A stretch of DNA of 64,000 bases from Rheinheimera sp. A13L (GCF_000217935.1 NZ_AFHI01000003.1:82495-146494); one strand, 5' to 3'. Counted from the stretch's first letter, positions 49,704 through 58,668 are shown. Numbers and translations: made by a program. The notes: generated from the sequence alone by a model not told the origin.

Positions 49704-50012
49704 ATGAATTATCAACAGCAAGCCCAACAATGGCAGGCCTTATTCCGTCAGAAACAGCAGGGCAGTTTCCTTAGCCGTGTTCTGCTTTGGCTGGTGGCCG
49801 GCATCATGCTGGTGTTTGCCATGGGTGTGTTACTTTTTGTACTGATGCTGAGCTGGTTACTTATTCCGGTGTTTTTATACAAAAGACACCAATTGCGTAA
49901 ACAGGGCAAATCTTTTTTCGAGCAGGCGCAACAGCAACAACAAGGCAGAAGCTCAGACGCTTCAGGTCGGGTGATTGAAGGTGAAGTGCTGGAACGTAAA
50001 AACGACAATTAA
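49704..50012 (+). CDS. Small membrane protein with Gln-rich tail, unknown function
   Basis: I cannot assign a family to this 102-residue protein. It has a Gln-rich amphipathic start (MNYQQQAQQWQALFRQKQQG), one long or two tightly packed hydrophobic helices (about 22-60) and a basic stretch (YKRHQLRKQ). A Gln run and a conserved-looking end RVIEGEVLERKND complete it. GAGAGCAATCA precedes the ATG. It stands alone between glgP and ydiJ. An inner-membrane location is predicted. Confidence 0.6.
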   Translation: MNYQQQAQQWQALFRQKQQGSFLSRVLLWLVAGIMLVFAMGVLLFVLMLSWLLIPVFLYKRHQLRKQGKSFFEQAQQQQQGRSSDASGRVIEGEVLERKNDN

Positions 50013-50135
50013 CCCACTTATCCCTTCAATGTAAGCGCAGCAGGGCATTGGAAAAACTGTAATTTTTTTCCGACGCCCTGACCATCTATCCTGTGCTTTG
50101 GTATACTCGGCCCAGTTTTAAATCTGGTGCGTCCT

Positions 50136-53100
50136 ATGATCCCGAAGTTAACTGCGACAGAAACACTTAATCCCCAGGTACAGGCTTATGTTACTGCCTT
50201 AACAGCTGCTGGTTTTACCGGCGATATTGAAGTGAGTTACGCCAGCCGTTTAGCAGTAGCAACAGACAACAGCGTGTATCAGCAACTGCCTGCTGCCGTG
50301 TTATTGCCGAAATCTGCTGCTGATGTGCAGCTCATTTGTTCTTTGTCTCAGACGGTGAGTTTTAGCGGCATAAAATTTACCCCTCGTGGTGGTGGCACCG
50401 GCACTAATGGACAGGCTTTAACTTCGGCAGTTGTGGTGGATTTATCCCGCCATATGCGTGAAATTATTGAAATTAATGTCGAGGAACGCTGGGTCAGGGT
50501 GCAGGCTGGTGTGATTAAAGATCAGCTGAATGCCTTTTTAAAACCTTATGGTTTTTTCTTCTCCCCGGATTTATCCACCTCAAACCGCGCCACTATAGGC
50601 GGTATGATCAACACAGACGCTTCAGGTCAGGGCTCTTTGGTTTACGGCAAAACCAGTGATCATGTGTTATCCCTTGATACAGTGCTGATTGATGGCACAG
50701 CGCTGCATACTTATGCTATGCCTCTGGCTGAAGCAGAGCAACAGGCCGAGCGTCAGGACAGCATTGGCCGTGTCTATCGTCAGGTGTTATCCAGCTGCCG
50801 TGATTTTCGTACTGACATTCTAAAGACTTTTCCTCGCCTGAACCGCTTTTTAACAGGCTATGACCTGGAGCATGTGTTTAATGAGGATTTAACTCAGTTT
50901 GATTTGTCCCGTGTTATTACCGGTTCTGAAGGCTCTTTAGGTTTTGTCACTGAAGCTAAATTAAATATTACGCCAATAGCCCCCTACAAATGTCTGGTGA
51001 ATGTGAAATACGACAGCTTTGAAAGTGCACTGCGTAATGCGCCATTTTTAGTGGCGGCACAGGCGACCTCTGTTGAAACCGTAGACAGCAAAGTGCTGGA
51101 TTTAGCCCGCAACGATATTATCTGGCATCAGGTAAAAGACTTTATTGAAGACGTGCCTGGCAAAACTATGCTGGGCCTGAATATGGTCGAATACAATGCT
51201 GAAGACGAAGCGGATATGGCGCAAAAGGTTCAGCAGTTAGAAGCTCGTTTACAAGAGTCTGTGAAAAATGGTGAGTCGGGTATTATTGGTTATCAGTTGA
51301 CCTATGATAACAACGCTATCACTCAGATTTATGCCATGCGTAAAAAGGCAGTGGGTTTGTTAGGCAACGCCAAAGGCAGTAAAAAGCCTATTCCTTTTAC
51401 CGAAGATACCGCTGTTTCTCCAGAAAATCTGGCTGATTTTATTATGGAATTCAGAGCCTTACTTGACAGTCACGGTCTGGCCTATGGCATGTTTGGTCAT
51501 GTCGATGCCGGGGTGTTGCATGTGCGGCCAGCCTTGGATATGTGTGACCCGGAGCAGGAAAAACAGTTACGCGTTATCTCTGATCAGGTGGTAAAACTAA
51601 CGGCTAAATACGGCGGCCTGATGTGGGGCGAACATGGCAAAGGTTATCGCAGTGAATATGGCCCGGAGTTTTTTGGCGAGGCTTTATTCACAGAACTGCG
51701 TAAAATCAAAACAGCGTTTGACCCTTTTAATCGTGTGAACCCGGGCAAAATTTGTACTCCTATCGACAGCACAGAACAGTTGGTTAGTGTTGATGATGTT
51801 AAACGTGGTTTTTACGACCGGCAAATTCCTGTGGTGGTGAAAGATAGTTTCGACAGTAGCTTAAACTGCAATGGCAACGGCCTTTGTTTTAACTACGAAG
51901 AAAATTCCCCCATGTGCCCGTCCAGTAAGGTCACTAAAGACAGACGTCATAGTCCAAAAGGCCGGGCCGGTTTAATGCGGGAATGGCTGCGCTTAATGAG
52001 TAATCAGGGCGTAGATGTGTTGGCGCAGGAACAAGAGCTGTTGAATAAATCGAACAGCTTGTCCGGAGTAGTATCCAAAATTAAAAACAGCTGGCAGAAA
52101 AAACAGGGCCAGTATGATTTTTCACATGAAGTGATGGAAGCAATGGAAGGCTGCCTGGCCTGTAAAGCCTGCGCCGGTCAATGTCCTATCAAAGTGGATG
52201 TGCCATCCTTCCGGGCCCGTTTTATTCAGTTGTACCATAGCCGCTATTTACGACCCGCCAAAGATTATCTGGTTGGTAACATTGAACGCTCAGCGCCTTT
52301 GCTTGCCAGTATGCCGAAGGTAGTGAATTTTTTCCTGCAGCAAAGCTGGATGGCCGCACTGCTGAAAAAGACAGTGGGCTATGTTGATACACCACAATTA
52401 TCAGTACCCACCTTAAAACAAAGGGTTGAGGGCCAGTACCACTTTGATTTAACAGCCCTGCAAGCCTTGCCAGAGACTGAAAAGCAAAAACTGGTGCTGT
52501 TGGTGCAGGATCCTTTTACCAGCTTCTACGAAGCTGATTTAGTGGCTGACGCGCTGAAGCTGATAGAGAAACTGGGGTTCAGGCCTGTACTGCTGCCATT
52601 TTTACCCAATGGCAAACCCCAGCATGTAAAAGGCTTTTTACGCGATTTTGCCAAAACTGCGAAAACAGCCTCTGATTTTTTAAATCAGGTGGCCGCTTTA
52701 GGTGCGCCGCTGGTGGGTTTGGATGCCTCTTTAGTGCTGGTGTATCGGGATGAATATGTCAAAGCTTTAGGCTCGCAGCGTGGCAACTTCCAGGTGGACT
52801 TATTCCATGAATGGCTGGTAAAACAAAATTTACCTGCATTGCAGACCAAACAAAGCTTTAGCTTGCTTGCTCATTGCACCGAAAAAACTGCTTTGCCATC
52901 GACAGAAAATCAGTGGAAACAGATCTATGCCAAAGCCGGATTAGAGCTCAAAGCTTTGTCTGTTGGGTGCTGTGGTATGGCCGGAACTTATGGTCACGAA
53001 GCGCAGAATTTTGACAACAGCAAAAGCTTATACGAGATGAGCTGGCAGCAGAATGTGCAAAACACCGGCGCTGATCAGGTGCTGGTGACAGGGTTTTCCT

Positions 53101-53174
53101 GTCGCAGCCAGGTGAAACGTTTAGAAGGCGTTAAACCTAAACATCCGCTGCAGCAGCTGTTGTTGTTGCTGTAG
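50136..53174 (+). CDS. ydiJ: FAD/Fe-S oxidoreductase YdiJ (D-2-hydroxyglutarate dehydrogenase type)
   Basis: This large flavoprotein combines an N-terminal FAD-binding domain of the lactate-dehydrogenase/GlcD type with a C-terminal Fe-S/CCG module. Motifs are RGGGTGTNGQALTSAVVVDL, STSNRATIGGMINTDASGQG, VITGSEGSLGFVTEAKL, GHVDAGVLHVRPALD and HGKGYRSEYGPEFFG. A ferredoxin-type CLACKACAGQCPIKVDVP lies at about 672-689 and a CCG-type VGCCGMAGTYGHE near 944. The ATG at 50136 gives the MIPKL start and 1012 residues, like E. coli YdiJ. E. coli YdiJ is reported to oxidise D-2-hydroxyglutarate. It is monocistronic. Confidence 0.92.
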   Translation: MIPKLTATETLNPQVQAYVTALTAAGFTGDIEVSYASRLAVATDNSVYQQLPAAVLLPKSAADVQLICSLSQTVSFSGIKFTPRGGGTGTNGQALTSAVVVDLSRHMREIIEINVEERWVRVQAGVIKDQLNAFLKPYGFFFSPDLSTSNRATIGGMINTDASGQGSLVYGKTSDHVLSLDTVLIDGTALHTYAMPLAEAEQQAERQDSIGRVYRQVLSSCRDFRTDILKTFPRLNRFLTGYDLEHVFNEDLTQFDLSRVITGSEGSLGFVTEAKLNITPIAPYKCLVNVKYDSFESALRNAPFLVAAQATSVETVDSKVLDLARNDIIWHQVKDFIEDVPGKTMLGLNMVEYNAEDEADMAQKVQQLEARLQESVKNGESGIIGYQLTYDNNAITQIYAMRKKAVGLLGNAKGSKKPIPFTEDTAVSPENLADFIMEFRALLDSHGLAYGMFGHVDAGVLHVRPALDMCDPEQEKQLRVISDQVVKLTAKYGGLMWGEHGKGYRSEYGPEFFGEALFTELRKIKTAFDPFNRVNPGKICTPIDSTEQLVSVDDVKRGFYDRQIPVVVKDSFDSSLNCNGNGLCFNYEENSPMCPSSKVTKDRRHSPKGRAGLMREWLRLMSNQGVDVLAQEQELLNKSNSLSGVVSKIKNSWQKKQGQYDFSHEVMEAMEGCLACKACAGQCPIKVDVPSFRARFIQLYHSRYLRPAKDYLVGNIERSAPLLASMPKVVNFFLQQSWMAALLKKTVGYVDTPQLSVPTLKQRVEGQYHFDLTALQALPETEKQKLVLLVQDPFTSFYEADLVADALKLIEKLGFRPVLLPFLPNGKPQHVKGFLRDFAKTAKTASDFLNQVAALGAPLVGLDASLVLVYRDEYVKALGSQRGNFQVDLFHEWLVKQNLPALQTKQSFSLLAHCTEKTALPSTENQWKQIYAKAGLELKALSVGCCGMAGTYGHEAQNFDNSKSLYEMSWQQNVQNTGADQVLVTGFSCRSQVKRLEGVKPKHPLQQLLLLL

Positions 53175-53352
53175 TTTATTCGGGTGCCTGTGGGGCAGGC
53201 CTAAAGTCTGCTCCTGCTGATTTACAGTCCCACTAAAAGTCATCAAGTTCAGCTAAGGTTTATGCCGCTGAGCTATGCTATGCATTCGCTTTTTTATCAG
53301 GTCGTTCAGTTATGATTGGCCCAAAGTACAAATGACCCAAAGGAAAATGGAT

Positions 53353-55146
53353 ATGAATTGGTTTAAATGGCTGCTGGCTGCCGTTGTTGGTCTTCTCGCA
53401 GTAACGGTATTTTATCTGCTGGTTCTGTTTGATTTAAATGACTTTAAAGCAGAAATTACCCAAAAGGTTGAACAACAAACCGGACGACAGCTGCACATCG
53501 CAGGGGATATAGGCTGGACTGTCTACCCAAGTCTGGGCGTGTCGCTTTCTGATGTCACCTTATCCAATCCTGAAGGTTTTGTGCCTGAGCAAATGCTGGA
53601 AGTTTCAACACTGGTGGCGGCAGTGGCGTTGATGCCATTGCTGAATAAAGATCTGCAAATTCAGCAACTGCATCTGGACGGTGTAACAGTTAATCTGGTG
53701 ACAGCTAAAAATGGCAGAACCAGTATGGATGGCCTGACTTCAGACCAGGCAGTTGCTTCTGCTCCTGCTGAAACTACAGCACCTGTATCTGCTCCGGGTT
53801 CGCAGCAACTGCAACTGGAAGATGTATCCATTCGCAATCTGCAATTAAATATGATCACCGAAGGCAGCCCGACTCAAAGCCTGACGCTGAAATCATTAAA
53901 TTTAACTGATTTTAAAGCCAATGAATGGGCTCCACTGGATTTTGAACTGCTGGTTAAATCCGATCCAACCCAGTTGAATTTGAAAGGTTCAGCGCAGTTG
54001 CAACTGAGTAACAACAATCAGTTGGTGCAGCTGAAAGACTTTGTACTGGATACTGAGTTTCAGGGCCTGCCATTGAAGCAGTTGGTGTTAGAGACAGATT
54101 TAAAACTAGCGCTGGATAAAAAACAACTGGATTGGCAATGGCAGAAACTTGAGCTGGATGACATCAAAGGTTCAGGCCAACTGGCAGTGAATTACGCCAA
54201 ACAAGCAGTGATTAAACTGGACTTGAAACTGGATGAGGTGGATACAGCTGTTTATATGGCGGAAAACACCTCAACAACAGAAGCTGAAGCTGCGTCCAAC
54301 ACTGAACCTGATTTAACAGCGTTGCGCCAGTTTGATCTGGATTTAAAGCTGGCAGTCAAAACTCTGAAAGTGAGCGGCCTTCATACGGAAAATCTGCAAT
54401 TGGAGTTGAGCAACAAAGCAGGGTTGGTTCAAATTCAAAATGCCAGCGCAGATTTATACGATGGCAAAGTGGTGGCCAAAGCCACACTGGACGCTCGCAA
54501 AACGCCAGTCAGCTATAGCTTCAATAAACAGCTGTCCGGCTTGGCGCTGCGACCTATGCTGATAGATGGCGCTGATATTGATTTGTTAAGCGGCACTGCA
54601 AAACTCAGTATTGAGGCCAAGGGCCACAGCTTATTACCAGAGCAACTGAAGAAAAACCTGCTGGCCAATGGCAGTTTTGAAATCACAGATGGTTCTTTGT
54701 ATGGCGTCAATATTGCGCAAATGATCCGTAATGCCAAAGCCACTTTAAAAAATGAAGCGCAAAGCACGGACAATACAGAACAAAAAACCGACTTCTCCAG
54801 CTTAACAGGCAGTTTTAATCTGACGGACGGGGTACTGACCAACCCTGATCTAAAAATGGCGGCACCATTATTACGTCTTGCTGGTAAAGGGTCTGCCAAT
54901 CTGCTGACAGAAGCTTTGGATTATCAGTTAAGTACGGCGCTGGTGAATACCTCTAAAGGCCAGGGCGGTAAAGAAAAAGACGATCTGGCGGGTGTGGAAA
55001 TACCACTGAAAATCAGCGGTACTATGCAAGAGCCGAAGTATTCACTGGATACCAAAGCATTATTTGAAACACAGCTAAAAGACAAAGTTGAAACGCAAAA
55101 AGACAAACTTAAAAACAAACTGCTGGAAAAACTAGGCGGGCTTTAA
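53353..55146 (+). CDS. AsmA-family protein
   Basis: AsmA-like proteins span the inner membrane once and extend into the periplasm; relatives take part in lipid transport to the outer membrane. The 597-residue product has an N-terminal anchor (about 3-27, FKWLLAAVVGLLAVTVFYLL) and the AsmA start LFDLNDFKAEITQKVEQQTG. ISIGWTVYPSLGVSL-like residues follow (DIGWTVYPSLGVSLSDVTLS). The C-terminal AsmA domain has LKKNLLANGSFEITDGSLYG, DFSSLTGSFNLTDGVL and LAGKGSANLLTEALDY. The ATG at 53353 has AAAGGA at good distance; 53347 is an alternative. A terminator follows. Confidence 0.88.
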   Translation: MNWFKWLLAAVVGLLAVTVFYLLVLFDLNDFKAEITQKVEQQTGRQLHIAGDIGWTVYPSLGVSLSDVTLSNPEGFVPEQMLEVSTLVAAVALMPLLNKDLQIQQLHLDGVTVNLVTAKNGRTSMDGLTSDQAVASAPAETTAPVSAPGSQQLQLEDVSIRNLQLNMITEGSPTQSLTLKSLNLTDFKANEWAPLDFELLVKSDPTQLNLKGSAQLQLSNNNQLVQLKDFVLDTEFQGLPLKQLVLETDLKLALDKKQLDWQWQKLELDDIKGSGQLAVNYAKQAVIKLDLKLDEVDTAVYMAENTSTTEAEAASNTEPDLTALRQFDLDLKLAVKTLKVSGLHTENLQLELSNKAGLVQIQNASADLYDGKVVAKATLDARKTPVSYSFNKQLSGLALRPMLIDGADIDLLSGTAKLSIEAKGHSLLPEQLKKNLLANGSFEITDGSLYGVNIAQMIRNAKATLKNEAQSTDNTEQKTDFSSLTGSFNLTDGVLTNPDLKMAAPLLRLAGKGSANLLTEALDYQLSTALVNTSKGQGGKEKDDLAGVEIPLKISGTMQEPKYSLDTKALFETQLKDKVETQKDKLKNKLLEKLGGL

Positions 55147-55172
55147 TACGTTTTAACTAAATCAGCTTACAA

Positions 55173-55200
55173 AGCAGGGGCATAGTAGCCCCTGTTTTTG
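55173..55200 (+). terminator. Terminator of the AsmA-like gene
   Basis: CAGGGGC-ATAGTA-GCCCCTG is followed by TTTTTG, between two convergent genes. Confidence 0.87.
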
Positions 55201-55213
55201 TTTTAAGCTGTTG

Positions 55214-55588
55214 TTATTTCATGGAATGCACAGCGACTTTATTACCTTCCGTATCAATAAAACTACCGATAAAACCATGTTCACCTATCGGCATTTTTTC
55301 CATCACCAGGCGACCTCCGGCTGTAACCACTTTAGCCAGAGGCTGATTGACATCATCGGCCACAAAATACACCAAAGTACCAGTGGTGGAGGGCTGACAA
55401 TCAGGATCTTTGACTAAAGCTCCGGCACAACCAGGAGCAGCGTGGTCGTAACTAAACATCGCCATCAGGCTGGGGCCCATTTCCATCATTTCAAATTCAG
55501 CGCCTAAAACAGCGGCGTAAAAGGCACAGGCACGGTCCATATCCAGCACAGGAATTTCAAACCAACCCACAGGGTTTATTGCAGACAT
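55214..55588 (-). CDS. VOC-family (glyoxalase/dioxygenase fold) protein
   Basis: The 124-residue protein has the vicinal-oxygen-chelate fold pattern: NPVGWFEIPVLDMDRACAFY at the start, AVLGAEFEMMEMGPSLMAMF, then the second half TGTLVYFVADDVNQPLAKVV and GFIGSFIDTEGNKVAVHSM. Proteins of this YdcE/lactoylglutathione-lyase-like group rarely have known substrates. AAGGAGATCTG precedes the ATG. It is monocistronic and lies between the AsmA-like gene and fabA. Confidence 0.86.
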   Translation of the reverse strand: MSAINPVGWFEIPVLDMDRACAFYAAVLGAEFEMMEMGPSLMAMFSYDHAAPGCAGALVKDPDCQPSTTGTLVYFVADDVNQPLAKVVTAGGRLVMEKMPIGEHGFIGSFIDTEGNKVAVHSMK

Positions 55589-55682
55589 AACAGATCTCCT
55601 TGTTGTGAAACACGAATTAAATGCAAAGAGTGTAGCGGAAGCATGAAGAAATGGGTGTGATTAAAATGGGTAAAAATTCAGA

Positions 55683-55717
55683 AACAAAAAACGGAGCAAA
55701 AAGCTCCGTTTTTTTAA
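55683..55717. terminator. Bidirectional terminator downstream of fabA
   Basis: ACGGAGC-AAAAA-GCTCCGT (55691-55709) is flanked by an A-run on the left and a T-run on the right. On the minus strand it ends the fabA transcript, 14 bases after its stop. Confidence 0.87.
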
Positions 55718-55730
55718 TTTGAAATCATCG

Positions 55731-56243
55731 TCAGAAGGCAGACGTATCCTGAAACAAACCTACTTTCAGCTCTTTGGCCGTATAGATCTCACGACCGTCG
55801 ACACTGACAGAACCTTCAGCTATGCCCATAAACAATTTACGTTTAATCACACGGGTCATATCGATACGGTAGGTTACTTTTTTTGCAGTAGGCAGAATTT
55901 GACCAGTGAATTTCACTTCACCTACACCTAAAGCACGGCCTTTACCAGGACCACCAGCCCAACCCAGGAAGAAACCGACCAGTTGCCACATGGCATCTAA
56001 GCCTAAGCAACCAGGCATCACCGGATCCCCTTTAAAGTGGCAATCAAAAAACCACAATTCCGGATTGATATCGAATTCAGCGATAATTTCACCTTTGCCG
56101 TATTTGCCACCTTCTTCCGAAATGTGTACAACACGGTCAATCATCAACATATTGTCTACCGGCAACTGGCTGTTGCCTTCGCCAAATAATTCCCCACGGC
56201 CACAGGCCACTAAATCTTGTTTTGTAAAGCTATTCTTAGTCAT
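55731..56243 (-). CDS. fabA: 3-hydroxyacyl-ACP dehydratase/trans-2-decenoyl-ACP isomerase
   Basis: FabA dehydrates 3-hydroxydecanoyl-ACP and isomerises the product to the cis-3 form, the branch point of unsaturated fatty acid synthesis. The start [20 protein letters not shown] gives 170 residues (E. coli 172). The catalytic His and Asp lie in [15 protein letters not shown] and [13 protein letters not shown] (about 69 and 83). An in-frame ATG at 56264 is possible but does not fit the family. Upstream are FadR-like and FabR-like sites. fabB is not in this window. Confidence 0.96.
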   Translation of the reverse strand: MTKNSFTKQDLVACGRGELFGEGNSQLPVDNMLMIDRVVHISEEGGKYGKGEIIAEFDINPELWFFDCHFKGDPVMPGCLGLDAMWQLVGFFLGWAGGPGKGRALGVGEVKFTGQILPTAKKVTYRIDMTRVIKRKLFMGIAEGSVSVDGREIYTAKELKVGLFQDTSAF

Positions 56244-56278
56244 GTATGTTAGATCCATCATCAAGGCTGGGCCACTTT

Positions 56279-56296
56279 AGCGAACACTTGTAAGCT
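56279..56296. promoter_or_regulatory. FabR-like operator of fabA
   Basis: AGCGAACACTTGTAAGCT is an almost symmetric 18-mer and closely matches the FabR palindrome AGCGTACACGTGTTCGCT of E. coli fabA/fabB. On the minus strand it overlaps the possible -10 (TACAAG) and would allow repression when unsaturated acyl groups are plentiful. Confidence 0.6.
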
Positions 56297-56297
56297 A

Positions 56298-56314
56298 AAC
56301 AAGTCCGATTAGTC
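56298..56314. promoter_or_regulatory. FadR-like activator site of fabA
   Basis: AACAAGTCCGATTAGTC, read on the minus strand, contains ATCGGACTTGTT, identical to the core of the E. coli fabA FadR site. It overlaps a TTGACT -35 (56311-56316) and lies next to the FabR-like site in the same order as in E. coli. Confidence 0.6.
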
Positions 56315-56360
56315 AAGCTGACCTTCCGAAATCAAATTAACAGCATAAGATAGAAGCATT

Positions 56361-56618
56361 ATGACGGAACAGGAAAAAAAACGAATTTCTAATGCTGAAA
56401 AACAACAGCGTTACAGAGAGCGGCAAAAAGGCTCTGGCAAAAAAGAGTTGCGCGGTTATTTAACACCAGAAGCTTTAGCCTGTTATCAGGAAATTCAGCA
56501 AAAAACCGAATGGAACGACAGTGTACTGCTCAGCAATGCCATTCGTTTAATGTATGCAGCCCATAAACTTGGACAAATAGGTTTACTGAATGGCTGGCTG
56601 ACTGAACATAAAAAATAA
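56361..56618 (+). CDS. Small basic protein, possible DNA-binding, unknown
   Basis: I do not recognise a named family. The 85-residue protein has a strongly basic, charged start (TEQEKKRISNAEKQQRYRER followed by QKGSGKKELRGYL) and a helical C-terminal part (TPEALACYQEIQQKTEWNDS...SNAIRLMYAAHKLGQIGLL). The layout, with basic arm, RGYLTPEA strand-turn-helix and helix, is reminiscent of small regulators with ribbon-helix-helix folds. This is inference only. It is divergent from fabA and 78 bp before the QueD-like gene, which has its own promoter. Confidence 0.55.
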   Translation: MTEQEKKRISNAEKQQRYRERQKGSGKKELRGYLTPEALACYQEIQQKTEWNDSVLLSNAIRLMYAAHKLGQIGLLNGWLTEHKK

Positions 56619-56625
56619 GGCCAGC

Positions 56626-56654
56626 TTAACGGGCGCAACGTATTGCTTTATAAT
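56626..56654 (+). promoter_or_regulatory. Promoter of the QueD-like gene
   Basis: TTAACG, a 17-bp spacer and a perfect TATAAT (56649-56654) precede the ATG at 56697, with transcription predicted near 56661. Confidence 0.55.
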
Positions 56655-56696
56655 GTCGCCACTTTTTGCTGTTACAGCGCCATCCGGAAGTATTTT

Positions 56697-57551
56697 ATGA
56701 TTTTATTTGTCCGCGACTTAACCGTCATCGATTTTTCGTACCTTTGCCAGCAGCGTGGTTTGTTAGGCGAAAGTTATATTGTTGATGTGGAGTTGCATGG
56801 GGACTTGGATCAAACCTCTATGGTGTTTGATTTTGGTCTGGTAAAAAAAGTCATTAAAAAAGCCATCGACCAGTTGGTGGACCATAAACTGGCTATTCCC
56901 GCCTTGAGTCCTGCTACACAGCTGATTAAAGGTGAAGTGGAGCAGGTATTCTTCAGTTCAGCAAAAGGCCTGCTACAAGTAGCATCACCTGCTGAAGCCT
57001 TTGCGGTTATTCAGGCCGAAAAAATTGATATGGCTTCAGTCACAGAATTCTTAACTGAACAAATTAAACCTCTGCTGCCAGATAACGTGGCCAAACTGGT
57101 GTTACAGCTGCGCACTGAACAAGTCAGTGGTTTTTCTTACCATTACACCCATGGCCTGAAAAAACATGATGGCAACTGCCAACGTATTGCTCATGGTCAT
57201 CGTTCTACTATTCAAATTTTTGATAACGGCATGTTGTCACCTAAGTTAGGCAAATACTGGAGTGAGCGCTGGGAAGATATTTATCTGGCGACCGCTGAAG
57301 ATCAAATTGAAGCTTCCGCCTTACGATACTTAAAAGCCGAAGCTGATGCGCTGAACTTTGCTTACAGCTCTGCTCAGGGTTATTTTGAAATTTCACTACC
57401 AGCCAGCACTTGCGAAGTGGTGCCTTGCGACACCACAGTGGAATGTTTAGCACAATATATAGCCACTACAGTGAAAGAATTACATCAGCTTACTGCAGTA
57501 AAAGTGGTTGCTTTTGAAGGTGTTGGCAAAGGCGCTATAGCTTTTGCTTAA
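56697..57551 (+). CDS. Tandem QueD/PTPS-like protein (6-carboxytetrahydropterin synthase family)
   Basis: The 284-residue protein looks like two 6-pyruvoyl/6-carboxytetrahydropterin synthase folds joined. The first (about 1-125) has the family segment MVFDFGLVKKVIKKAIDQLV but lacks the zinc motif: LCQQRGLLGESY stands where CxxxHGH is expected. The second (about 138-284) has HYTHGLKKHDGNCQRIAHGH, with Cys161 and the His166/His168 pair, and ends in VKVVAFEGVGKGAIAF. QueD works in queuosine precursor synthesis. It is about twice the normal length, so its activity needs testing. GGAAG precedes the ATG. Confidence 0.75.
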   Translation: MILFVRDLTVIDFSYLCQQRGLLGESYIVDVELHGDLDQTSMVFDFGLVKKVIKKAIDQLVDHKLAIPALSPATQLIKGEVEQVFFSSAKGLLQVASPAEAFAVIQAEKIDMASVTEFLTEQIKPLLPDNVAKLVLQLRTEQVSGFSYHYTHGLKKHDGNCQRIAHGHRSTIQIFDNGMLSPKLGKYWSERWEDIYLATAEDQIEASALRYLKAEADALNFAYSSAQGYFEISLPASTCEVVPCDTTVECLAQYIATTVKELHQLTAVKVVAFEGVGKGAIAFA

Positions 57552-57552
57552 A

Positions 57553-57590
57553 AATCCCGGGTCAGAGTTCAGGTTCTGACCCGAATTTTA
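57553..57590. terminator. Bidirectional terminator
   Basis: CGGGTCAGA-GTTCAGGT-TCTGACCCG (57558-57583) is flanked by AAAATCC and AATTTTA, between convergent genes. Confidence 0.8.
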
Positions 57591-58598
57591 CTTCACTAAA
57601 TCAGACAACGGAATTTGAGTTTTAGCCAGAACCCGTTGATACAACCAATCAAAACTTGCCGCATTGTCGCGTGGAAACTCCAGCTGCACCGGGGCTTGAG
57701 GTTGTTCATTCGTAGCCACCACAAAACTAAAGCTGTAAAAAGGCGCCATGCCCATCCGCAGATCCGTCACCAACAGTTGATCCTCTTTTTGTTCCAGTTG
57801 ATAAAAACCATGACTAAACCAGGCTAAACGTGCCACAGCAGGGTTATCCTGCCATTGTTCAATCAAGGCTGTATCCCTGGGGAAACTTCGCCATTGCATC
57901 TGTGTTGAGCCATCAAGCAAAGAATAATACCCTTCAAGGTACTGATCTTCGTTCACCACCACAGCGCGCCACAATAAGGTATTAAAAGGGGTTGCAGTCA
58001 CCAGCAGTTGATCGGCTTGTTGGCCTGAATCGGCCAGCTGTTGTTTCACTTCCGCATAAGCCAGTTGTTGCGCCACTACACCAAACAACAAATAGGCAGT
58101 GCTCAAGGCCAGGCCTGCAGTATTCCAGTAGGTTTTAGACCAAAACGCCAGCAGAAGCCCCAGCAACAAGGGCAGAGTATAAAGCGGGTCTATGATAAAA
58201 ATGCTGCCCACTCCAAAAGGATAATCGCTAAAAGGCAGCGCAAGCTGGGTGCCATAAATAGTCATAGTGTCCAGCAGCGCATGGGTCAGCAGCACCAGTA
58301 ATACCGCCAGCACAGTCTGTTTAAACAGTTGAGGGCGACCTGATAACTTCACCAACAGCCAGGCAAAAAGTGGCGAGACTAAAGTTAAATAAAACAAGGA
58401 ATGGCTTTCAGTGCGGTGCATGGTCATGTCACTGATCGGATCGCCATGGGATATCAATACATCCAAATCGGGCAGGGTGCCAAATACAGCGCCCGCAGCA
58501 GCTGCATGCCAGACTTTCATCTGTTTATTGCGGATGGGTTTATGAAAAGCCGCGACACTGACAGCGGCACCTAAAGCTATTTGTGATAACGAATCCAT
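57588..58598 (-). CDS. YdjM-like membrane protein (metal-dependent hydrolase family)
   Basis: The 336-residue protein belongs to the DUF457/YdjM group. The N-terminal half carries the metal-binding signature: MDSLSQIALGAAVSVAAF, AAGAVFGTLPDLDVLISHGD, MTMHRTESHSLFYLTLVSPL and LLTHALLDTMTIYGTQL, with conserved His and Asp. About four to five membrane helices lie between residues 45 and 180. The C-terminal 150 residues look soluble and periplasmic or cytoplasmic. AAGGGATCT precedes the ATG at 58598. Relatives include LexA-regulated YdjM of E. coli. The substrate is unknown. Confidence 0.85.
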   Translation of the reverse strand: MDSLSQIALGAAVSVAAFHKPIRNKQMKVWHAAAAGAVFGTLPDLDVLISHGDPISDMTMHRTESHSLFYLTLVSPLFAWLLVKLSGRPQLFKQTVLAVLLVLLTHALLDTMTIYGTQLALPFSDYPFGVGSIFIIDPLYTLPLLLGLLLAFWSKTYWNTAGLALSTAYLLFGVVAQQLAYAEVKQQLADSGQQADQLLVTATPFNTLLWRAVVVNEDQYLEGYYSLLDGSTQMQWRSFPRDTALIEQWQDNPAVARLAWFSHGFYQLEQKEDQLLVTDLRMGMAPFYSFSFVVATNEQPQAPVQLEFPRDNAASFDWLYQRVLAKTQIPLSDLVK

Positions 58599-58668
58599 AG
58601 ATCCCTTCATACTTGTAGCCACAGCCTTTTTGCCGCGTGCTCATTTGATTTCTGTTTGAATACATGAC

